From Symbiodinium natans (Eukaryota > Sar > Dinophyceae > Suessiales > Symbiodiniaceae), in NCBI GenBank assembly GCA_905221605.1, contig CAJNDS010002224.1, forward strand, positions 480,023-544,022: DNA of 64,000 nucleotides. Direction: 5' to 3'. The position numbers and the translations under genes are program-made. The notes under the pieces were generated by a model. It was given only the letters and a program-made list of their open reading frames with translations, was not told the DNA's origin and ran no database searches. Below are positions 10,290 to 22,800 of the stretch, one piece after another (within the stretch, counting starts at the first letter, position 1; every line of letters begins with the position of its first letter).

Positions 10290-13200
10290 CAAAACATCAT
10301 AGACCTCCATTGCCATTCTACCTCAGATACCGTCCTGCCTCAAATCATCATTCTGCTTCAACTGTTGCATGGGGTTCTCCTTCGATCTACTTGTGTGAGA
10401 AGCCGAAACTCCTGAGTGGGTCACGGCCTAGTTGGCCGCTATCACAAAACATGCATTTCCTTCCCTTGAGTAGGTCCTAAGAACCTGTTCTCCATCAGCC
10501 ATTCGGGTTTTTTTTCCATTGCCCTCTGCTATCGCTTTCGCTTCTTGGCTTGGCTGTCGGCACTCCTGGCCCAAGTCTACATGATAAACCAGGCTTGGAG
10601 TTGGCGCCGGTTGTTGGCCTGGATCTTTGATATTGTGTCCTTTGAAGTGTCCAGCAAAGCTTCTTGCAAGCCAGGGTTGTACGAAGCACTCGTCGAAAAC
10701 CTTCGTCGCTGTTGATTTTCAGAAACAGTTCATTACTTGTACGTTGCACAAAGTGGTCAATGCTAGGCGATTAGCACTAGGAAACAAGAAACAAAATCGG
10801 TTCTTGAATCCCAGATTCTGGCCATTGAAACGCTTGCGCCCACCCAAGCGAACTTGAAAGTAAGGCAGTGTCAGTGTCACATGCACCAGATGCACAGCGG
10901 TGTGCTCGGAGCTGATTCGGGTATCTCTGCCTGAGCCATTCTGGAACTGCCTCAAGCAGTCGCCTGGGCTTTGTTTCTGGCAAAACTCGAAGTTTGGATT
11001 GAGTAAGTGGATGCTTTCATAAGTCGAAGCCGGGAATCAGCTTGGTGTACCCGTTGTGAAAGGCCTGCTTTTTTGGCATAGCGGCCACAGCTGCTGAACT
11101 CGGAACAAATGCCGGTATCCATGACTTCCATGTTCCGGAGAAACCTGGGATAAATCGGGGGTACGGGAGCACAAGCAAGACCGACACAGAGACCATGTAG
11201 ACTGCAGGCCCAATTCTACTGGAAAGCACGATGAATCTGCAAAACCCCCGATCGCCCGGAGGTTGTTCGGAGATAGCAGAGCTCGTTCGGTGTGTTGCCC
11301 GGGGCTGTCTGCAGGGCTGGGCTGGGTGTCGGCTGCTGCGGGTTGTTCTTCTTGTGCGAGTTGTGGCTCGGCCACTGTAGCGGCAACGGGAAGGCGAGGT
11401 CTGATTGTCAAACCCAGCGCGGCAGCGTCCTTCCGAACACTGTGCAGCAAATTCTGCCGACAGACCAGGAATTTGTACGAAATTTTAACCGCCGAAAAAC
11501 ACGAACAGCCCTAACCTGAACACACACTATACGCACACACACACACATGCTACGACTGTGTTATAATTTGCTAGCGCCTCCCAATCGCCGGGACTCATGA
11601 TGACCTCGATCTCTTCGAGATTCTGACCAGCACGGGTCTTCTCATCCAAAAGCTTCAGTTTCCCAACGAATCGCATTCGAAAGTCTTGCTTCAATGCGGC
11701 GTCCTCTATCCTTAGAAACTAAGAGAAAGCAAAAACATAAGCCAGACGATGCAGCACGGTAAAGTGAAGCAGCACGGGAAAATGCAGCCAGTCACCGGGA
11801 GTACTCCTCCAGTCTGCCCCGAAGCCATTTCTCCATGGCAGCCTGAGTTTGAGCATGCTGCCTCGCAACTGCATTCTGCTTCCATGGGTTTGTGGTGCCT
11901 AGGAGGCCGAAGTTTTCGGCACGTGGGGGGTAGGAAGCCAGTACTCGCCGGCTGAAGTGGCACGGGGAAATGCACCAGCACGCAAACGAAGCAGCACGCA
12001 AAAATGCAGGGCATTTTGCTTGAGTTTCCATTGCGGGACCAAAATTAGGCAGCTTTGCGTTTCAGCATTCTGCTTCAGCCGTGGTGCGTTGGCCTCCTTG
12101 CCACAAGGAGGCTGCGACTCACGACCACCTGCCGTCGCGAAGCCCAAATCTGCCACCACCTGCCCGGGGAAGCAGCGCAGGAATCGAGGCAGCACGCTGA
12201 AAGGCAGCCGGGCTCGGTCCAGCCGCCTAGTACTAAAAGAAGAAGAACCATCCCCCCCGAAATCCCAAGAATTCTCAGCCCAGGAATCTCGAAATACCCC
12301 TCCTGGCAGCCCCTGAAAACCCAGAAAACCCGGCCTGCAAGAAGAGCCTTCCAGGACTCCATGGAGAAACTGCACAAACGGATTCAGAATCCAAACCTTT
12401 GAATCCCAAAAGGCTTCGCTTCGAGGCTTTGTAATGTAAGGCCCAACGACACAGCACTGCCTATGAGGCTGAAAAACTTTCTAGTTCGTTTGCCCATTGT
12501 GCTTTGAACAAGAAATAAAGCCTTTTTTGTAACGGTTTGGTCGGTTTTAATTTAAGGCTTGCAGTTGAGCCCAGGGTGAGGCTTTGGAGTTTGGGATATT
12601 CAGCGCTAAGCTTTGGGAGTTTAATTTTAAGAGCCCCCTGTATTTACTTCGCTAAACGCCGAAAAAATGTACAACTCAGCTAACCCTGGGGTCTGGATTC
12701 CATCCATACTTTTGCTGGGTTCTTGTATGGAGCTTATCTTGTTTAGTAGACTAGAGAGATGATAGCACTCTTTGCAAAGACAAGTGAATCATCATTGCCT
12801 CCTGCTCTGGGTTTGGGTTTGGTTTGAGTTCTGGCTTCGTTCAGGGTTCTGGGCCAGGATGCAGGTATGTGAAGCCTGTTGACTGCTGACGACTTGGAGT
12901 TCGGGTGTAGGGTTTTTTCTGTTGGTGCGGTGGGTCTATTGTGTGGTTGATTCTCGGATTGCCAGGGAAGCGGTGCATGTCCTTAGACTTCGAGGTAATA
13001 AAGCAGGCAACAGGACGAACAGTTTGGACAGAGACACAAACCCTCCTCAACATGTGTCAAACAGCATCAAGTCAATGTGTGGGCTGCAGCTGCTAGAGTT
13101 CTATACAGCTAGCACAAGACATTCAACTTTGTGTGGGATTCTTTTGCACTTCTCTAGTGCTCGCAAAGACAAATCAAGTCGAGTCTCCTTGCTCGGTCGG

Positions 13201-13790
13201 GAGAAGGAAGTCGAGCCAGGGCCCAGAACCACAAGATTCGTCGCATGAGACTGAGATACGCAACTGAGACAGGAGCTCAGTCAATAAAGATTGGATCAGG
13301 CTGGGAGACCAAAAACATGAAAAAACACTGCAGCATAGTGGCACGGCTGCACTGGCACGTCTGCCACCAGCTCCAGGAAGTCCAGGAAACAATATGGATT
13401 TGAGTCTATCAGATAACCAAAGGCTTGCGCTGCCCCACAAGGCCCGGGGCAAGCCACAAAGAAAACATGGCGACATAAGGAAGCAAAGAGCTGAGTGCGA
13501 AGGTTTGCCCACACATTACTTGGCATGCAGGGAGTCCCCTTCAAACTGCCTCAATGGATACGTGGTTTGCCTTCCAGAACTGTATAAGACAGCAAGCAAA
13601 CAGCCTCTTAAGAGAATGCAAGACCAGACCATGTTACTGCCAGCAAACCGAAACCAGACAAATGAAGCAGCACGCTAATCTGAGGGGGGATGGTTGTCGA
13701 GGGAGCATGGCTATGGGCACCTATGAAAACAGCAGAAAGCCCTCGACCTTAACCTGCCCCAAAGCTAGAACTTAGGGGTATGGGCTGTAG
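10290..13790. other. Telomere-repeat-free stretch, no recognised gene
   Basis: 3.5 kb of ordinary-complexity DNA. Frames on both strands are open at 10472-10749 (plus: LAWLSALLAQVYMINQAWSW; minus: FLKINSDEGFRRVLRTTLAC). AAGCAGCACG(C/G) recurs around 11760-12210. Several overlapping 70-150 codon frames occur but none shows a motif. It may be a large intron or an intergenic region. Confidence 0.5.
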
Positions 13791-14967
13791 ACCTTCGGGT
13801 TTCAGATATCTCTGTGTTTAGGGTTTAGGGTTCAGGGCTCAGAGTTCAGGGTTCAGGGTCTAGGGTTTAGTGTTTGGGGTTTCGGCTTAGGGTTCGGGGC
13901 GGGTTAAAGGGGGGGGAGCGTTTGGGCATTCCAGGGCTGACAGCTCCGCTTCTTGTTGCAAGCACCTTGGGCTCAGTCCAAGCTGAAGCTTAAGGATTCG
14001 GGGTTTCTGTGCTGGGCTTAGGGGTTTAGGGGTTTAGGGGTTTAGGGGTTTAGGGGTTTTGGGGTTTAGGCGTTTAGGGGTTTAGGGGTTTTAAGGGTTT
14101 TGGGGTTTGGGATTTTGCGGGTCTTGGGGCTCAGGGCGAAGGATTTAGGGTTTGGGGTTCGGGTTTAGGGTTTAGGGTTGGGGGTTGGGGTTTAGGGTTT
14201 AGGGTTTTTCAGGTTTAGGGTTTAGGGTTGAGGGTTTAGCTCATGGAACTGTTAGCAGAGGCTTGCGCTGCTGATGGATCAGCATGGCAGACTCGGCGAA
14301 AGCGGCATACCTGTCGGTGCAGATACCACGAACCCCTCCGTGAAAGAATGTACCGGGGTTTACGCAAGTAAGGGACCCTAATACAGACTCTCAAATAGTA
14401 GGACCCAATTATGAAAAGAAGAAAAATATGGGGGGGTTTACGCACACAAGGGACCCCTAATGGATCTCATGATAAAGGACCCCAACAAGGTCCCTGATTT
14501 AGACTCCCAGAATAGTATCCCCTTATAAAGAAAGGACCCCAATAAGGTCCCACTATGACGCCCTCCCCCGCCCCCCCCCCCTCTTACCCCACCCAATGTA
14601 GTTGAAGCCATACTTCTCCCATAAACGCTCAACTTTAAGGAAGGCTGCTAAACCCTAAGCCCTAAACCCTAAAACCCTGAAGCCCTAAACCCCTAAAACC
14701 CTAAACGTAAAACCCTAAACCCTAAACCCTACACCCTAAAACCCGACAACCCTGAAGCCCTAAAACCCTAAAACCCTGAAACCCTAAAACCCAAAAACCC
14801 TAAACCCAAAACCCTGCACAGCTCACACACCCCCCCCAAACGCCCCGGCGCGTGAGGGGGGGGCCTCAACAACCAAGGGGAAACAAGCTTAAAATTCATC
14901 ATTCGTACTAATAAGGAAACCCGAACAGTTTAAAATTCAACTAAACCCTAAACCCTAAACCCTAAGC

Positions 14968-15036
14968 CCTGTTGGCTAAGGAAGGAGCGGGCCTCAACTC
15001 CCAGCCCTGCTGCAGCAGCGAGGTGACCAGGGAGCA
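14968..15036 (-). CDS. Candidate 69-bp exon with a GC donor made by the repeat
   Basis: GGTCTCAAG| then CSLVTSLLQQGWELRPAPSL, ending ACAGG|GCTTAGGG. Exactly 23 codons, phase 0 at both ends. The donor is the first base run of a GGGCTTAGGG repeat variant. Confidence 0.42.
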
Positions 15037-15348
15037 CTTGAGACCTCAGGGTGGGTAACAGGGTTTAGGGTTTAGGGTTTAGGGGTTAGGGTTTAGGGTT
15101 TACGGTTTAGGGTTTAGGGATCAAGGGATTCAGGGAGGGACCCTTATAAGGACCCGACAGGTTCTTTGGGGGCCTACTTAGGTATGTAGGGACTATATAA
15201 GGTATATATAAGGGTCATGTAGGGGAATAGGATTAAGGGTCCCTTCTAGGGGTCCCTCCTTTTACCCCTTAGAAGTAAGAGTTTAGGGTTTAGGGGTTTA
15301 AAGGGGCTCTCAGTGAAATTCACGCGTCCGGTCTCTGTTATGGTCGTT

Positions 15349-15471
15349 TTAAGACGTCTTGTCCAGCTCGACCATGCCAACAAGCAGCATCTTCATGAGC
15401 TTTGTGACCTTGCCTCGCAACTGTGTGCTCCTCTTTTGTTGAGTGCTGCGAATCGCCAAGAAGCTGGACCT
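15349..15471 (-). CDS. Candidate terminal exon, 40 codons plus stop
   Basis: After GATGGAAG| the minus frame includes TQLRGKVTKLMKMLLVGMVE and ends ELDKTS-stop. Lys-rich and helical-looking. A plus-strand frame from ATG 15340 to TAG 15492 is equally open (HANKQHLHELCDLASQLC), so strand is not settled. Confidence 0.4.
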   Translation of the reverse strand, partial: RSSFLAIRSTQQKRSTQLRGKVTKLMKMLLVGMVELDKTS

Positions 15472-15906
15472 CTTCCATCACAGCTGCAGTAGGCTGCCGT
15501 CTTGTGCAGCAAAGGCACCCTTAAAGGAGGTAACAATAGGGGTTGCAAGGTATCCTAAGCCCTTAAGCCTAAACCCTAAAGGCCGTGCAAGGTACCCAAA
15601 AAATCCCTATCACCTCGAGCAGGCAAGCTGTTCAACAAGAAGGCACGTACTGGCGTGCCTTCGGTCAAAATGCGCACTCAACCAACCCCTCAGGCCCTAA
15701 ACCCCAAACCCTGAACCCTAACTCTAGACTCGCTTTAGTTACAGGGGCCGCTATTAAGCGTTTTTCCGGAAATCTTATGGAGGACCCGCCCATTGATGAG
15801 GGTGGTCCTCAATTATGCATGCGATGTTGCCCCGGCTGGGGATGCCGATTAAGAAAAAAAGGCTCTGCTCATAACAAAAACAAGCTGAAGGCTGGTTTCT
15901 TTCGTC

Positions 15907-15967
15907 CTACTAGTACTACTAGTACTACTAGTACTACTAGTACTACTAGTACTACTAGTACTACTAC
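15907..15967. repeat. TACTACTAG microsatellite
   Basis: About seven 9-bp units, passing into ACG triplets; gives a Ser/Thr run in one frame but nothing suggests a gene. Confidence 0.9.
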
Positions 15968-16159
15968 GACGACGACGACCCCAGCCCAGATTATTCAGGA
16001 TCCCCGAAAACCCCACAAATGTTGGGGGGGGGGGGGGGAGCCCGGGATACTAAAGCGAGTCCAACATTAAACCCCAACCCTGAACCCTAAACCCCAAACC
16101 CTGAACCCTACAGCGCAAACCCTAAATCCTAAACCCCAAAACCCCAAACCCTAAGTAGC

Positions 16160-16229
16160 CAAAGCCCAGGAAAGCTGAGCGTCGGAAGAACTCGTCGTGG
16201 CGAAGCAGACGGGCCTGTCTTCGACAGCT
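16160..16229 (-). CDS. Candidate 70-bp exon
   Basis: AATCCCTAG| then LLRHDEFFRRSAFLGF within 23 codons, ending CTTTG|GCTACTTAGGG (GC donor). Flanked by a CCCTAAA tract on the left and a TTTAGGG array on the right. Confidence 0.4.
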
Positions 16230-16648
16230 CTAGGGATTCTACCTTGGACCCTTAAGGTGGTTTAGGGTTTAGGGTTTAGGGTTTAGGGTTTAGGGTTTAG
16301 GGTTTAGGGTCTAGGGTTTAGGGTTTAAGGTTTAGGGTACCCTTGGGTTTTGGGGGGTCCCTTTTAAGGATCCCTAAGGGCATATAAGGGCCATCTTAGG
16401 AGCATCTGCAGGGGAACCTGTAGGGGCACGACACTAGGGGTACGAGCCTTCATCCCTTGAACAGCTCGCCCTAGACCTTAAACCCTAAACCCCTTCTGCT
16501 CGAAAGCACCCAAGGAGCCTTCGTCTTATAGGGTCTAGGCTTTAGGGCTTAGTATGGCCCAGAAGCCATGAAGCATAAGATAGCTGAAGCCCAGCCTGAA
16601 TCCCTGAAAACTCTAATGTGGTGTGCTGTTGGTCCGTTATGGCGTGTC

Positions 16649-16758
16649 CTTGGGATGTTCCCCCCTTCTACTAACAGTCCTTCATTGTCATTATCATCAC
16701 ACTATTATAATCCCAATTAAGGACTGCTAGTGTCAGGGGCCAGGGGGAACATCCCAAG
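16649..16758. mobile_element. MITE family C copy
   Basis: CTTGGGATGTTCCCC at one end, GGGGAACATCCCAAG at the other, with ACTAACAGTCCTT and AAGGACTGCTAGT as inner inverse pair: a near-complete palindrome. Confidence 0.8.
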
Positions 16759-17744
16759 TGTTTTCATTGCTCGTAAGCCCTGTCGACTAGAAGCAGGGTT
16801 CGTAAGTTGGGATTCTGGGTATTATAGTATTACAGGAGGGTTTCCAGAGGATAGTAACTAGACTTACTAAGGCAATAGACCTTCCAGCAACCCTAAGCCC
16901 TCAATCCTAAAAGTCGGGCCTGCAGCATATCACCCCAAACGGAACTCTCGCTTAAACAAACCCTAAGTAAATCCTCACTAGACCCTCTTGAACAAACCCT
17001 TCAAAACAACCTTTCACCAACCCTACAACAACCCTAAACCCTAAACCCTAAACCCTGAAAGCTCCCAGTCCCCAGGAGCCCTCGGCCACCGGGGTCCCCC
17101 ACCGCAGTCGCAGCTTTGGAGCTCATCGCCTCGCCCCCTTGGGCCGCAAAAAAAGGGCATTACTATTATGATTATTAGTTTTCAGTATTACTAGGGTTTG
17201 GGGTTTGGGGTTTAAGGGTTTGAGGGTTTGAGGGTTTGGGGTTTAGGGCTTAGGGTTTTGGGGTTTGGGGTTTAGGGTTTGGGGTTTGGGGTTTGGGGTT
17301 TAGGGTTTGGGGTTTAGAATTTGTGAAGCAGGGTTGAGAGCGTCCTCCTCCCAGTTGTCGTTGGCTGTGTCCTCTGGATCCTGTTGCTCAGGCAGTGGTG
17401 GCGGTGGTGGGTCACTTGAACCCCTGGCCACGTCCCTCCATGAAGATGAAGCCGCTGCGCCACAAGTACAGCCCTCCAGTCAGATTGTCAGTCCAAGAGT
17501 GCCAGCCAGACAATAGGCTCAAGGCTGAGGTAGGCAAAATTGATGGACACTGTTGCTCCAAGATACCAGCTGGTCCAAGACCAGTCGGTTTAAAAGGGTC
17601 AAGCCACAAAGCTGGTCAGCCCTATGGCGCACGGCACCTAACTGTCCCGGAACGAACGGGCGGGACCGGGAAGGGGGGAGGGAACCAAGGAGCCCCAGCA
17701 CGCAAGCGGACGCCTTTCGTGCTCAAGTGTCTTCATCATGAGCA

Positions 17745-18005
17745 TCAGTTCAAGTGAATTGCCATCAAACCACTCATTGGCAGAAATGAAGCATTCACCG
17801 CAAACATGCAGATTGTCGGGGATGCTATGATCATCACGATCATCTTGTTCGGACTAACGAAATCGGGCCGTGGAACATTTAAGTTGATGCACTCACGCAT
17901 TGCAGGAAGAAGGTATGTGTCACCTGGACACGCATCAGGAGCATCAAAACAAAAAGTCTCAAGTGTAGGCCATGGTGCAAAGCACTCTTTCGTGGGTCCG
18001 GCATT
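17745..18005 (-). CDS. Candidate terminal exon, 86 codons plus stop
   Basis: After AAATCATAG| the minus frame stays open for 86 codons to TGA, longer than chance favours at this base composition. It includes FDAPDACPGDTYLLPAMREC and VSPNKMIVMIIASPTICMF. No family recognised. A plus-strand ORF (17806-18018) overlaps it, so strand is uncertain. Confidence 0.4.
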   Translation of the reverse strand, partial: NAGPTKECFAPWPTLETFCFDAPDACPGDTYLLPAMRECINLNVPRPDFVSPNKMIVMIIASPTICMFAVNASFLPMSGLMAIHLN

Positions 18006-18117
18006 CTATGATTTTTGATGGTGTGGCTGGCCCCAATGCGTCCGAAGCGCGCAGATTCAGAGACTTCAAGACAGCCCATGGACCCTAAACCTACCCCTAA
18101 ACCCTAAACCCTAAACC

Positions 18118-18235
18118 CAGTTCGTAGTAGGGAATGAGGGAAGTAGGCACCTTTTCTTCCCCCCATATCCTTTGAGGCATCATATATAGGGTCCCTAGTT
18201 CCCTCATTCCCTGCTCAGATCCTACTAAGAACCAG
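18118..18235. mobile_element. MITE family A copy, uninterrupted
   Basis: CAGTTCGTAGTAGGGAATGA at the left and CTACTAAGAACCAG at the right form terminal inverted repeats. It serves as the uninterrupted comparison for the other copies. Confidence 0.7.
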
Positions 18236-18792
18236 TAGGTAAACCTGAGAAATCTTCCCCATTCGAGGGGAAGCCCTGACTTGTGTCGTCTAAGGGGGGG
18301 CCCTTGGGTCCAGAACTCTTGAAGTAAACCCTTATATAATTCCCATCCCCTAAGCCCTGAAGACTAAACTCTACAGGGTTTAGGGTTTAGGGTTTAGGTG
18401 TTAGGGTTGAGGGTCCTTCCCTAAAAATTCTAACCTGGTCTGAGGGTTCCGCCGTGGTCCTCCGGGCGGGAGATCTCCTCAGCCCCGGTTTAGGGCTTCG
18501 GGCTTCGGGTTTATAGGGGTCGGGCTTAAAGCCTAGGGCTTTATAGGCTCTACTGCTTACAGGGTTCAGGATCTCAAGGATCCAACCCTAAACCCAAGCC
18601 CCATATAAGCACCCCCTCCAGCCAGAAACCCTAAACCCTCGAAAGCCTGAACCTCCTGGGGCCTCCGAAACCCAATACCCTAGACAACCCTAGAGCCCTT
18701 TGTTTTTTGCCTTCTGAACCCTTACAAACCCAATAAGCCCCTAGAAGCACGCAAGTTTCAAGAAGCCGGAAAAACCCTTAGCGAGTTCTCCT

Positions 18793-18916
18793 TACAGGGT
18801 GGGGCCCCCCAGTTATAAGTAGAGTTGTAAGGGCCCTAAATTGGGTTATAAGGACCCTAAGTTAGGTTATAAGTCCCTTAACTACAGTTAGTATAGGAAG
18901 GGGGCCCCACCCTGTA
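18793..18916. mobile_element. MITE family B copy
   Basis: Ends TACAGGGTGGGGCCCC and GGGGCCCCACCCTGTA are inverse. The interior repeats TTATAAG every 15-20 bp. The TA at each end suggests a TA target. No coding capacity. Confidence 0.82.
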
Positions 18917-19054
18917 AGGCTCTTCAGAGCCGACCCACAAATGGAGACCCCAGAGCCCTCCGTAGGCCCCAGAGGCGGCGCCAGGCCCTCTCTAGGAGGC
19001 TCCGTGGAGCCTGTAGGGCTAAAGAGAACCCTCAACCAGAAGCTCACCCTAAAC

Positions 19055-19059
19055 CCTAA
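19055..19059. repeat. Target-site duplication, left copy (CCTAA)
   Basis: CCTAA immediately outside the 3' LTR. It matches the five bases outside the 5' LTR and falls in an ACCCTAAACCCTAA tract. Confidence 0.6.
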
Positions 19060-19171
19060 TGAAAATCTCTTTTCTACGCTCAACTGGGAATCTTGAGAGT
19101 TAGATGCATCGGCATATATACACTGTACACTATACAACTGCATGACCTAGATTAGGCGGTACAATTTTGCA
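19060..19171 (-). repeat. 3' LTR (112 bp)
   Basis: Identical copy of the 5' LTR, preceded on the coding strand by a purine run. It abuts CCCTAAA telomere-type sequence on its outer side. Confidence 0.95.
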
Positions 19172-19180
19172 CCCCTTCTA
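19172..19180 (-). promoter_or_regulatory. Polypurine tract next to the 3' LTR
   Basis: Coding-strand TAGAAGGGG directly precedes the 3' LTR start TGCAAAA, the expected position for the plus-strand primer. Confidence 0.6.
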
Positions 19181-19295
19181 GTGCGCAGAAATGCCTTCTA
19201 AGCACTATACTTTCTCTTCTGCTATGTGCGGAGTGAAACTTCTCTGGTATTGGGCTCATTCTCACGCCTAGGTAGCGGAGTCTGGCCAGGGACCT

Positions 19296-19823
19296 TTACA
19301 AGAGGAGTTCCTTGTGCCCGCGGCTCTTTTCAGAGCTCAGTTGAACACCGAGTGTCTTCAGATGCTTCCTCAGCGTTGGTCCTCCTACGCTCTTCGTGAG
19401 GATATCTGAACAGTTCTTCTCCCCAAGCACTTTATGGATCCTCAAGTGGTCTGCTGCCACGCGTTCTTGCAACCACAAGTACCTTGTTTGTACGTGGCGA
19501 GCTTTTCCCAGGCCTATCCGGCTCCCTTGGCCTTTGGCTGCGTTGGAGTCCGTCTCCAAGACAACCTCCAGCTCGCAGCTCCAATCTTCTAACAGGGACT
19601 GGATCCCAAGTCCAGTCGAACCTGCCTTCACTAAGGCGTAGTATTCTGACTCCCCTGTCGATAGGGCAATCGTCGACTGCACGTTTGACGAGTGCTTTAT
19701 GGGATGCTGGCCATAGAACGCGATCATACCCGTGGTGCTCCGTCTCGTAACGGCGTCACCTGCATGGTCCGCATCTACTTGGATACGGAGCTTGGTTGGT
19801 TCTCGCTGTTGTTCATAAACCAC
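19296..19823 (-). CDS. RNase H of the retrotransposon, in a shifted frame
   Basis: Copia-type RNase H: VDADHAGDAVTRRSTTGMIA carries the first catalytic Asp, STGESEYYALVKAGS the Glu, and LETDSNAAKGQGSR the next Asp; ARHVQTRYLWLQERV and GEKNCSDILTKSV are the usual C-terminal blocks. It overlaps the end of Pol by 49 bp in the -1 frame. The apparent start is a GTG, and no plausible initiation site exists, so it was once, or still is, part of the Pol polyprotein. No XXXYYYZ heptamer spans the overlap; a one-base deletion in a short G run, or a sequencing error, is the simplest explanation. RNase H removes the RNA template during reverse transcription. Confidence 0.85.
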   Translation of the reverse strand: MVYEQQREPTKLRIQVDADHAGDAVTRRSTTGMIAFYGQHPIKHSSNVQSTIALSTGESEYYALVKAGSTGLGIQSLLEDWSCELEVVLETDSNAAKGQGSRIGLGKARHVQTRYLWLQERVAADHLRIHKVLGEKNCSDILTKSVGGPTLRKHLKTLGVQLSSEKSRGHKELLL

Positions 19824-22800
19824 TTCGCATACGGGTACTGCTTGAGATAACGAGCCAACCGCTTCAGGTTGCCCCAGTCAGCGTCTGTCGGCATTACCAT
19901 CTTTCTTGACAGTGTCTTGACCGCATGGCCTATGTCTGCACGATCTTGTGCCAAGTATGCTGCGCGCATCACCAAGGACCTATACTGCTTCACCATCTCT
20001 GGTGGAAGTGCAGCTGCCTTAGCTTCCAGCAATTGTTGATCCACAGACTTCTTAACATCCGCTGTCTCTACGCCCTTACCATTGTTCAGACCCAGCTCCT
20101 CGATGAGGAGTTCTGCATGCCGCGAGTCTGCTTCAATCACGGCGCAGGGTCTCCCACTGTGTTGCTCCAACCGTATCACCCGATTGAGGAAAGTGATCTG
20201 GTTGCTTCCTGCAACTCCGATTCCTACCTCTCCTGTGCGCTTCAGCTCGTAGGCTTCTCGGAGTGTCTTGTCTAGTGCTTCCTGCGCTGCTTCGTCACCC
20301 AAGCGCAGAAAGTCGTCTCCGTGTACTAAGACACGGGCATCCAGCACTGGGTGATAGAAGACTGCACCATTGCTTCTTCCTCTCTTCCATCCTGCTTGAA
20401 TCAGAGTTTGAGTGTAGTGGTCCTGCCATATCGCTGGCGCGTCTTGCGTTCCGTACATTGACTTCAATAGCAGTCCACACTCTCCTTCTCCTGCTCCCTC
20501 TTCCTCTGGGAGCTTCACATAAATGTTTCTCTTTGGAGTCCCATAGAAATGGGCTCTTGAGATGTCCCAGCTCCCAAGTCGTAACGGCCTCCCGTGCTTC
20601 GAGCGTTGTTTGCTCATAAGCATGGACGTAAGAATGCGCACCGCTTCTAGCGGGGGCATAGCCGAAAACAACATCGCTGGGTCTAGCTGGTCCTCGGGGC
20701 CCTTCCTGGCCTTGATGTCTTTCACGACCAGTCTGGACCTCAAGTTAGGGTTCGTGTGATCCCCTTTGTTCGTGTCTACCCACTTCAGTGGGATTGGTTG
20801 CTTGCCTGTTTCTTGAATGCACTGGTCCAAAGGTACCCTCTTCCACACACCTTGCTTGTGGATGTACTCCATCTCCAGCTGTCTAGCTTTGAGGACTCCT
20901 TCGGAGTCCAGGTACCCTCCATTCACGTCGTCCCAGTATTGGTACCAGTTGCCAGCAGGCATGCTGGGCTCCTCGGGTACTGGTCCTGCCGCATACGCAT
21001 CTACGGCGCTTAGGCTTCCATCTTCAACCATTTGTTCTTTCAAGCCTTTAAGTACAGCATTTACCAGCTTTGGCGGGTAAACCGCAGCACCTCGGGCGAT
21101 TCCACCTATAAGGCGGACATGCCTATGCCACAGTCCTCCCTGCTTGTTGCTGCACTCTCCCTGAAGGATTTCGGCCAACACTGGACTGTTTGTCATCCAG
21201 CCGGTTTCCTTTCTCACATATCCTTCGTTTCCTGCCACGTCGTTGGCCTTCATCTCCCATTTACACATGGGGCCTTTTACCACGTAAACTCTTTCATCCT
21301 CTGCGAGGGCTTTGACTTCCTCGTCGTACCATGAGTCCGCGCTCCACGGATGCTCGTGTAGGAAGTACCTTCCCTTTTCCATCTGCTTTCGGTACATCTT
21401 AATGCTCAAGTGCAGGTGTTGCTCTCCCTGCTCTCTTCTTTTCTTTCTCACCTCTGGTGACACCCGCTTCTGGTTGAGTGCTTGAAGCCTCGAGAAGGCT
21501 TCGCACGGCGGGCCTCCGGTCAACAGCCGGGGTTCTTCTGCATCAATCAGCTCCTCTAGTTCTTTCCTGTCTTCTTCTCTAGACAGGTCCCAATGCTCTT
21601 CACTGTTGGGCTTGGTCTCACACAAGTCTACCGCATATCCAGGCAAAAGGCCCAGTCGCGGCGCGTGTTCCGTAAACCGTTTTGGGCTGTAGATTTCCAT
21701 CACATCCACGGCTCCCATGGCTGTGCACAAGGATGCGATATCCATCACCTCCTGTTCGGTGACGTCTACTTGCTCTGCCCTATACTTGTTCCGAACCATG
21801 CCTTGCACTAACAGTGCAGTTTCTCGTTTGAGAGAACTCAGCGCTTGCATGCTTTGCGGCGGCTGTTCTTCAGCCTGCTGCTGTACCACTGGCTGCGACA
21901 CCAGTTCTTCTACATCTCCTGAGCTTGTTGCTCTAGGGTCTAAGCTTTCAGGCGGCTCCTCGGCCGTTCTTTTGATTCCACTTGCCGCGCTCGGTTCACT
22001 TTGCGCGGGCGGTGGTTCGTCAAGGTCGTAGTAGGCTCTTCGAGCCCTTTCATCTGCTGACATCGGCTTCGCCGTCTCTTTTTCTAACTCTGTTGGTCTA
22101 CTCTCAGCTCCTCGCTTCTGCGGCGTCTGCTTTCCTACCGGCAGAGTCCCGGGTGACCCCGGGCTACTCGTGCCCCTCTTTTTCTTTCTCCCTCCTGCCT
22201 CAGGCACGCCTGAAGCCTCCGGTTCACCTACCGCATCAGCTACTCGGAGCTCTTCTTCCCTCTCTGGGGGCTCTGGCCTTCGTCTCTGGCGCAACTCGTG
22301 TGCCTCAATTCTGGCCTTTCCCCTCTCGTCTTGAGCTAGAAGCTCCATCATTCTGGCTCTGCAGGCCTCTGTGTGGTTGACCTGCGTCGACTCTCCCAGG
22401 AGTACGCATGTACACCCGGGGCAGCCTGGGGTTGGTCCCAGGCGCTCTACATCCGCTTTCAGAATGTACAGTCTCCTTTGGACTGGCGGCGCCAACACTG
22501 GTGCCGGGCCCTGCACTGGAAGCGGGCCTTCTCCGTTGAGCCTGTGGCTCCTACCAGCTCTGTGGGCTACATCCCAAGGATAGCCTCTGAGGCTTGTCCA
22601 TCCCTGAGCGTCCCATCTCTGCTCAGGCGGTAAACGTCTCACTCCTTGCGCCTTCTTCACACCATTGGGTGTGATGACCAGCAACGCTCCGGTCCCGCCA
22701 TGGTGTCCTATGTACCTGCCCTCCAACATCTTCATGTGGAGATCATTCTTGTTGGATTCCGCGGCGACCGCTTCACGGTAGAAAAGCCTTTCACCCAGCT

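Noticed and set aside
15340-15492. Plus-strand 50-codon ORF
   Set aside because: It overlaps a minus-strand frame that fits the prevailing strand; strand left open in the feature entry.
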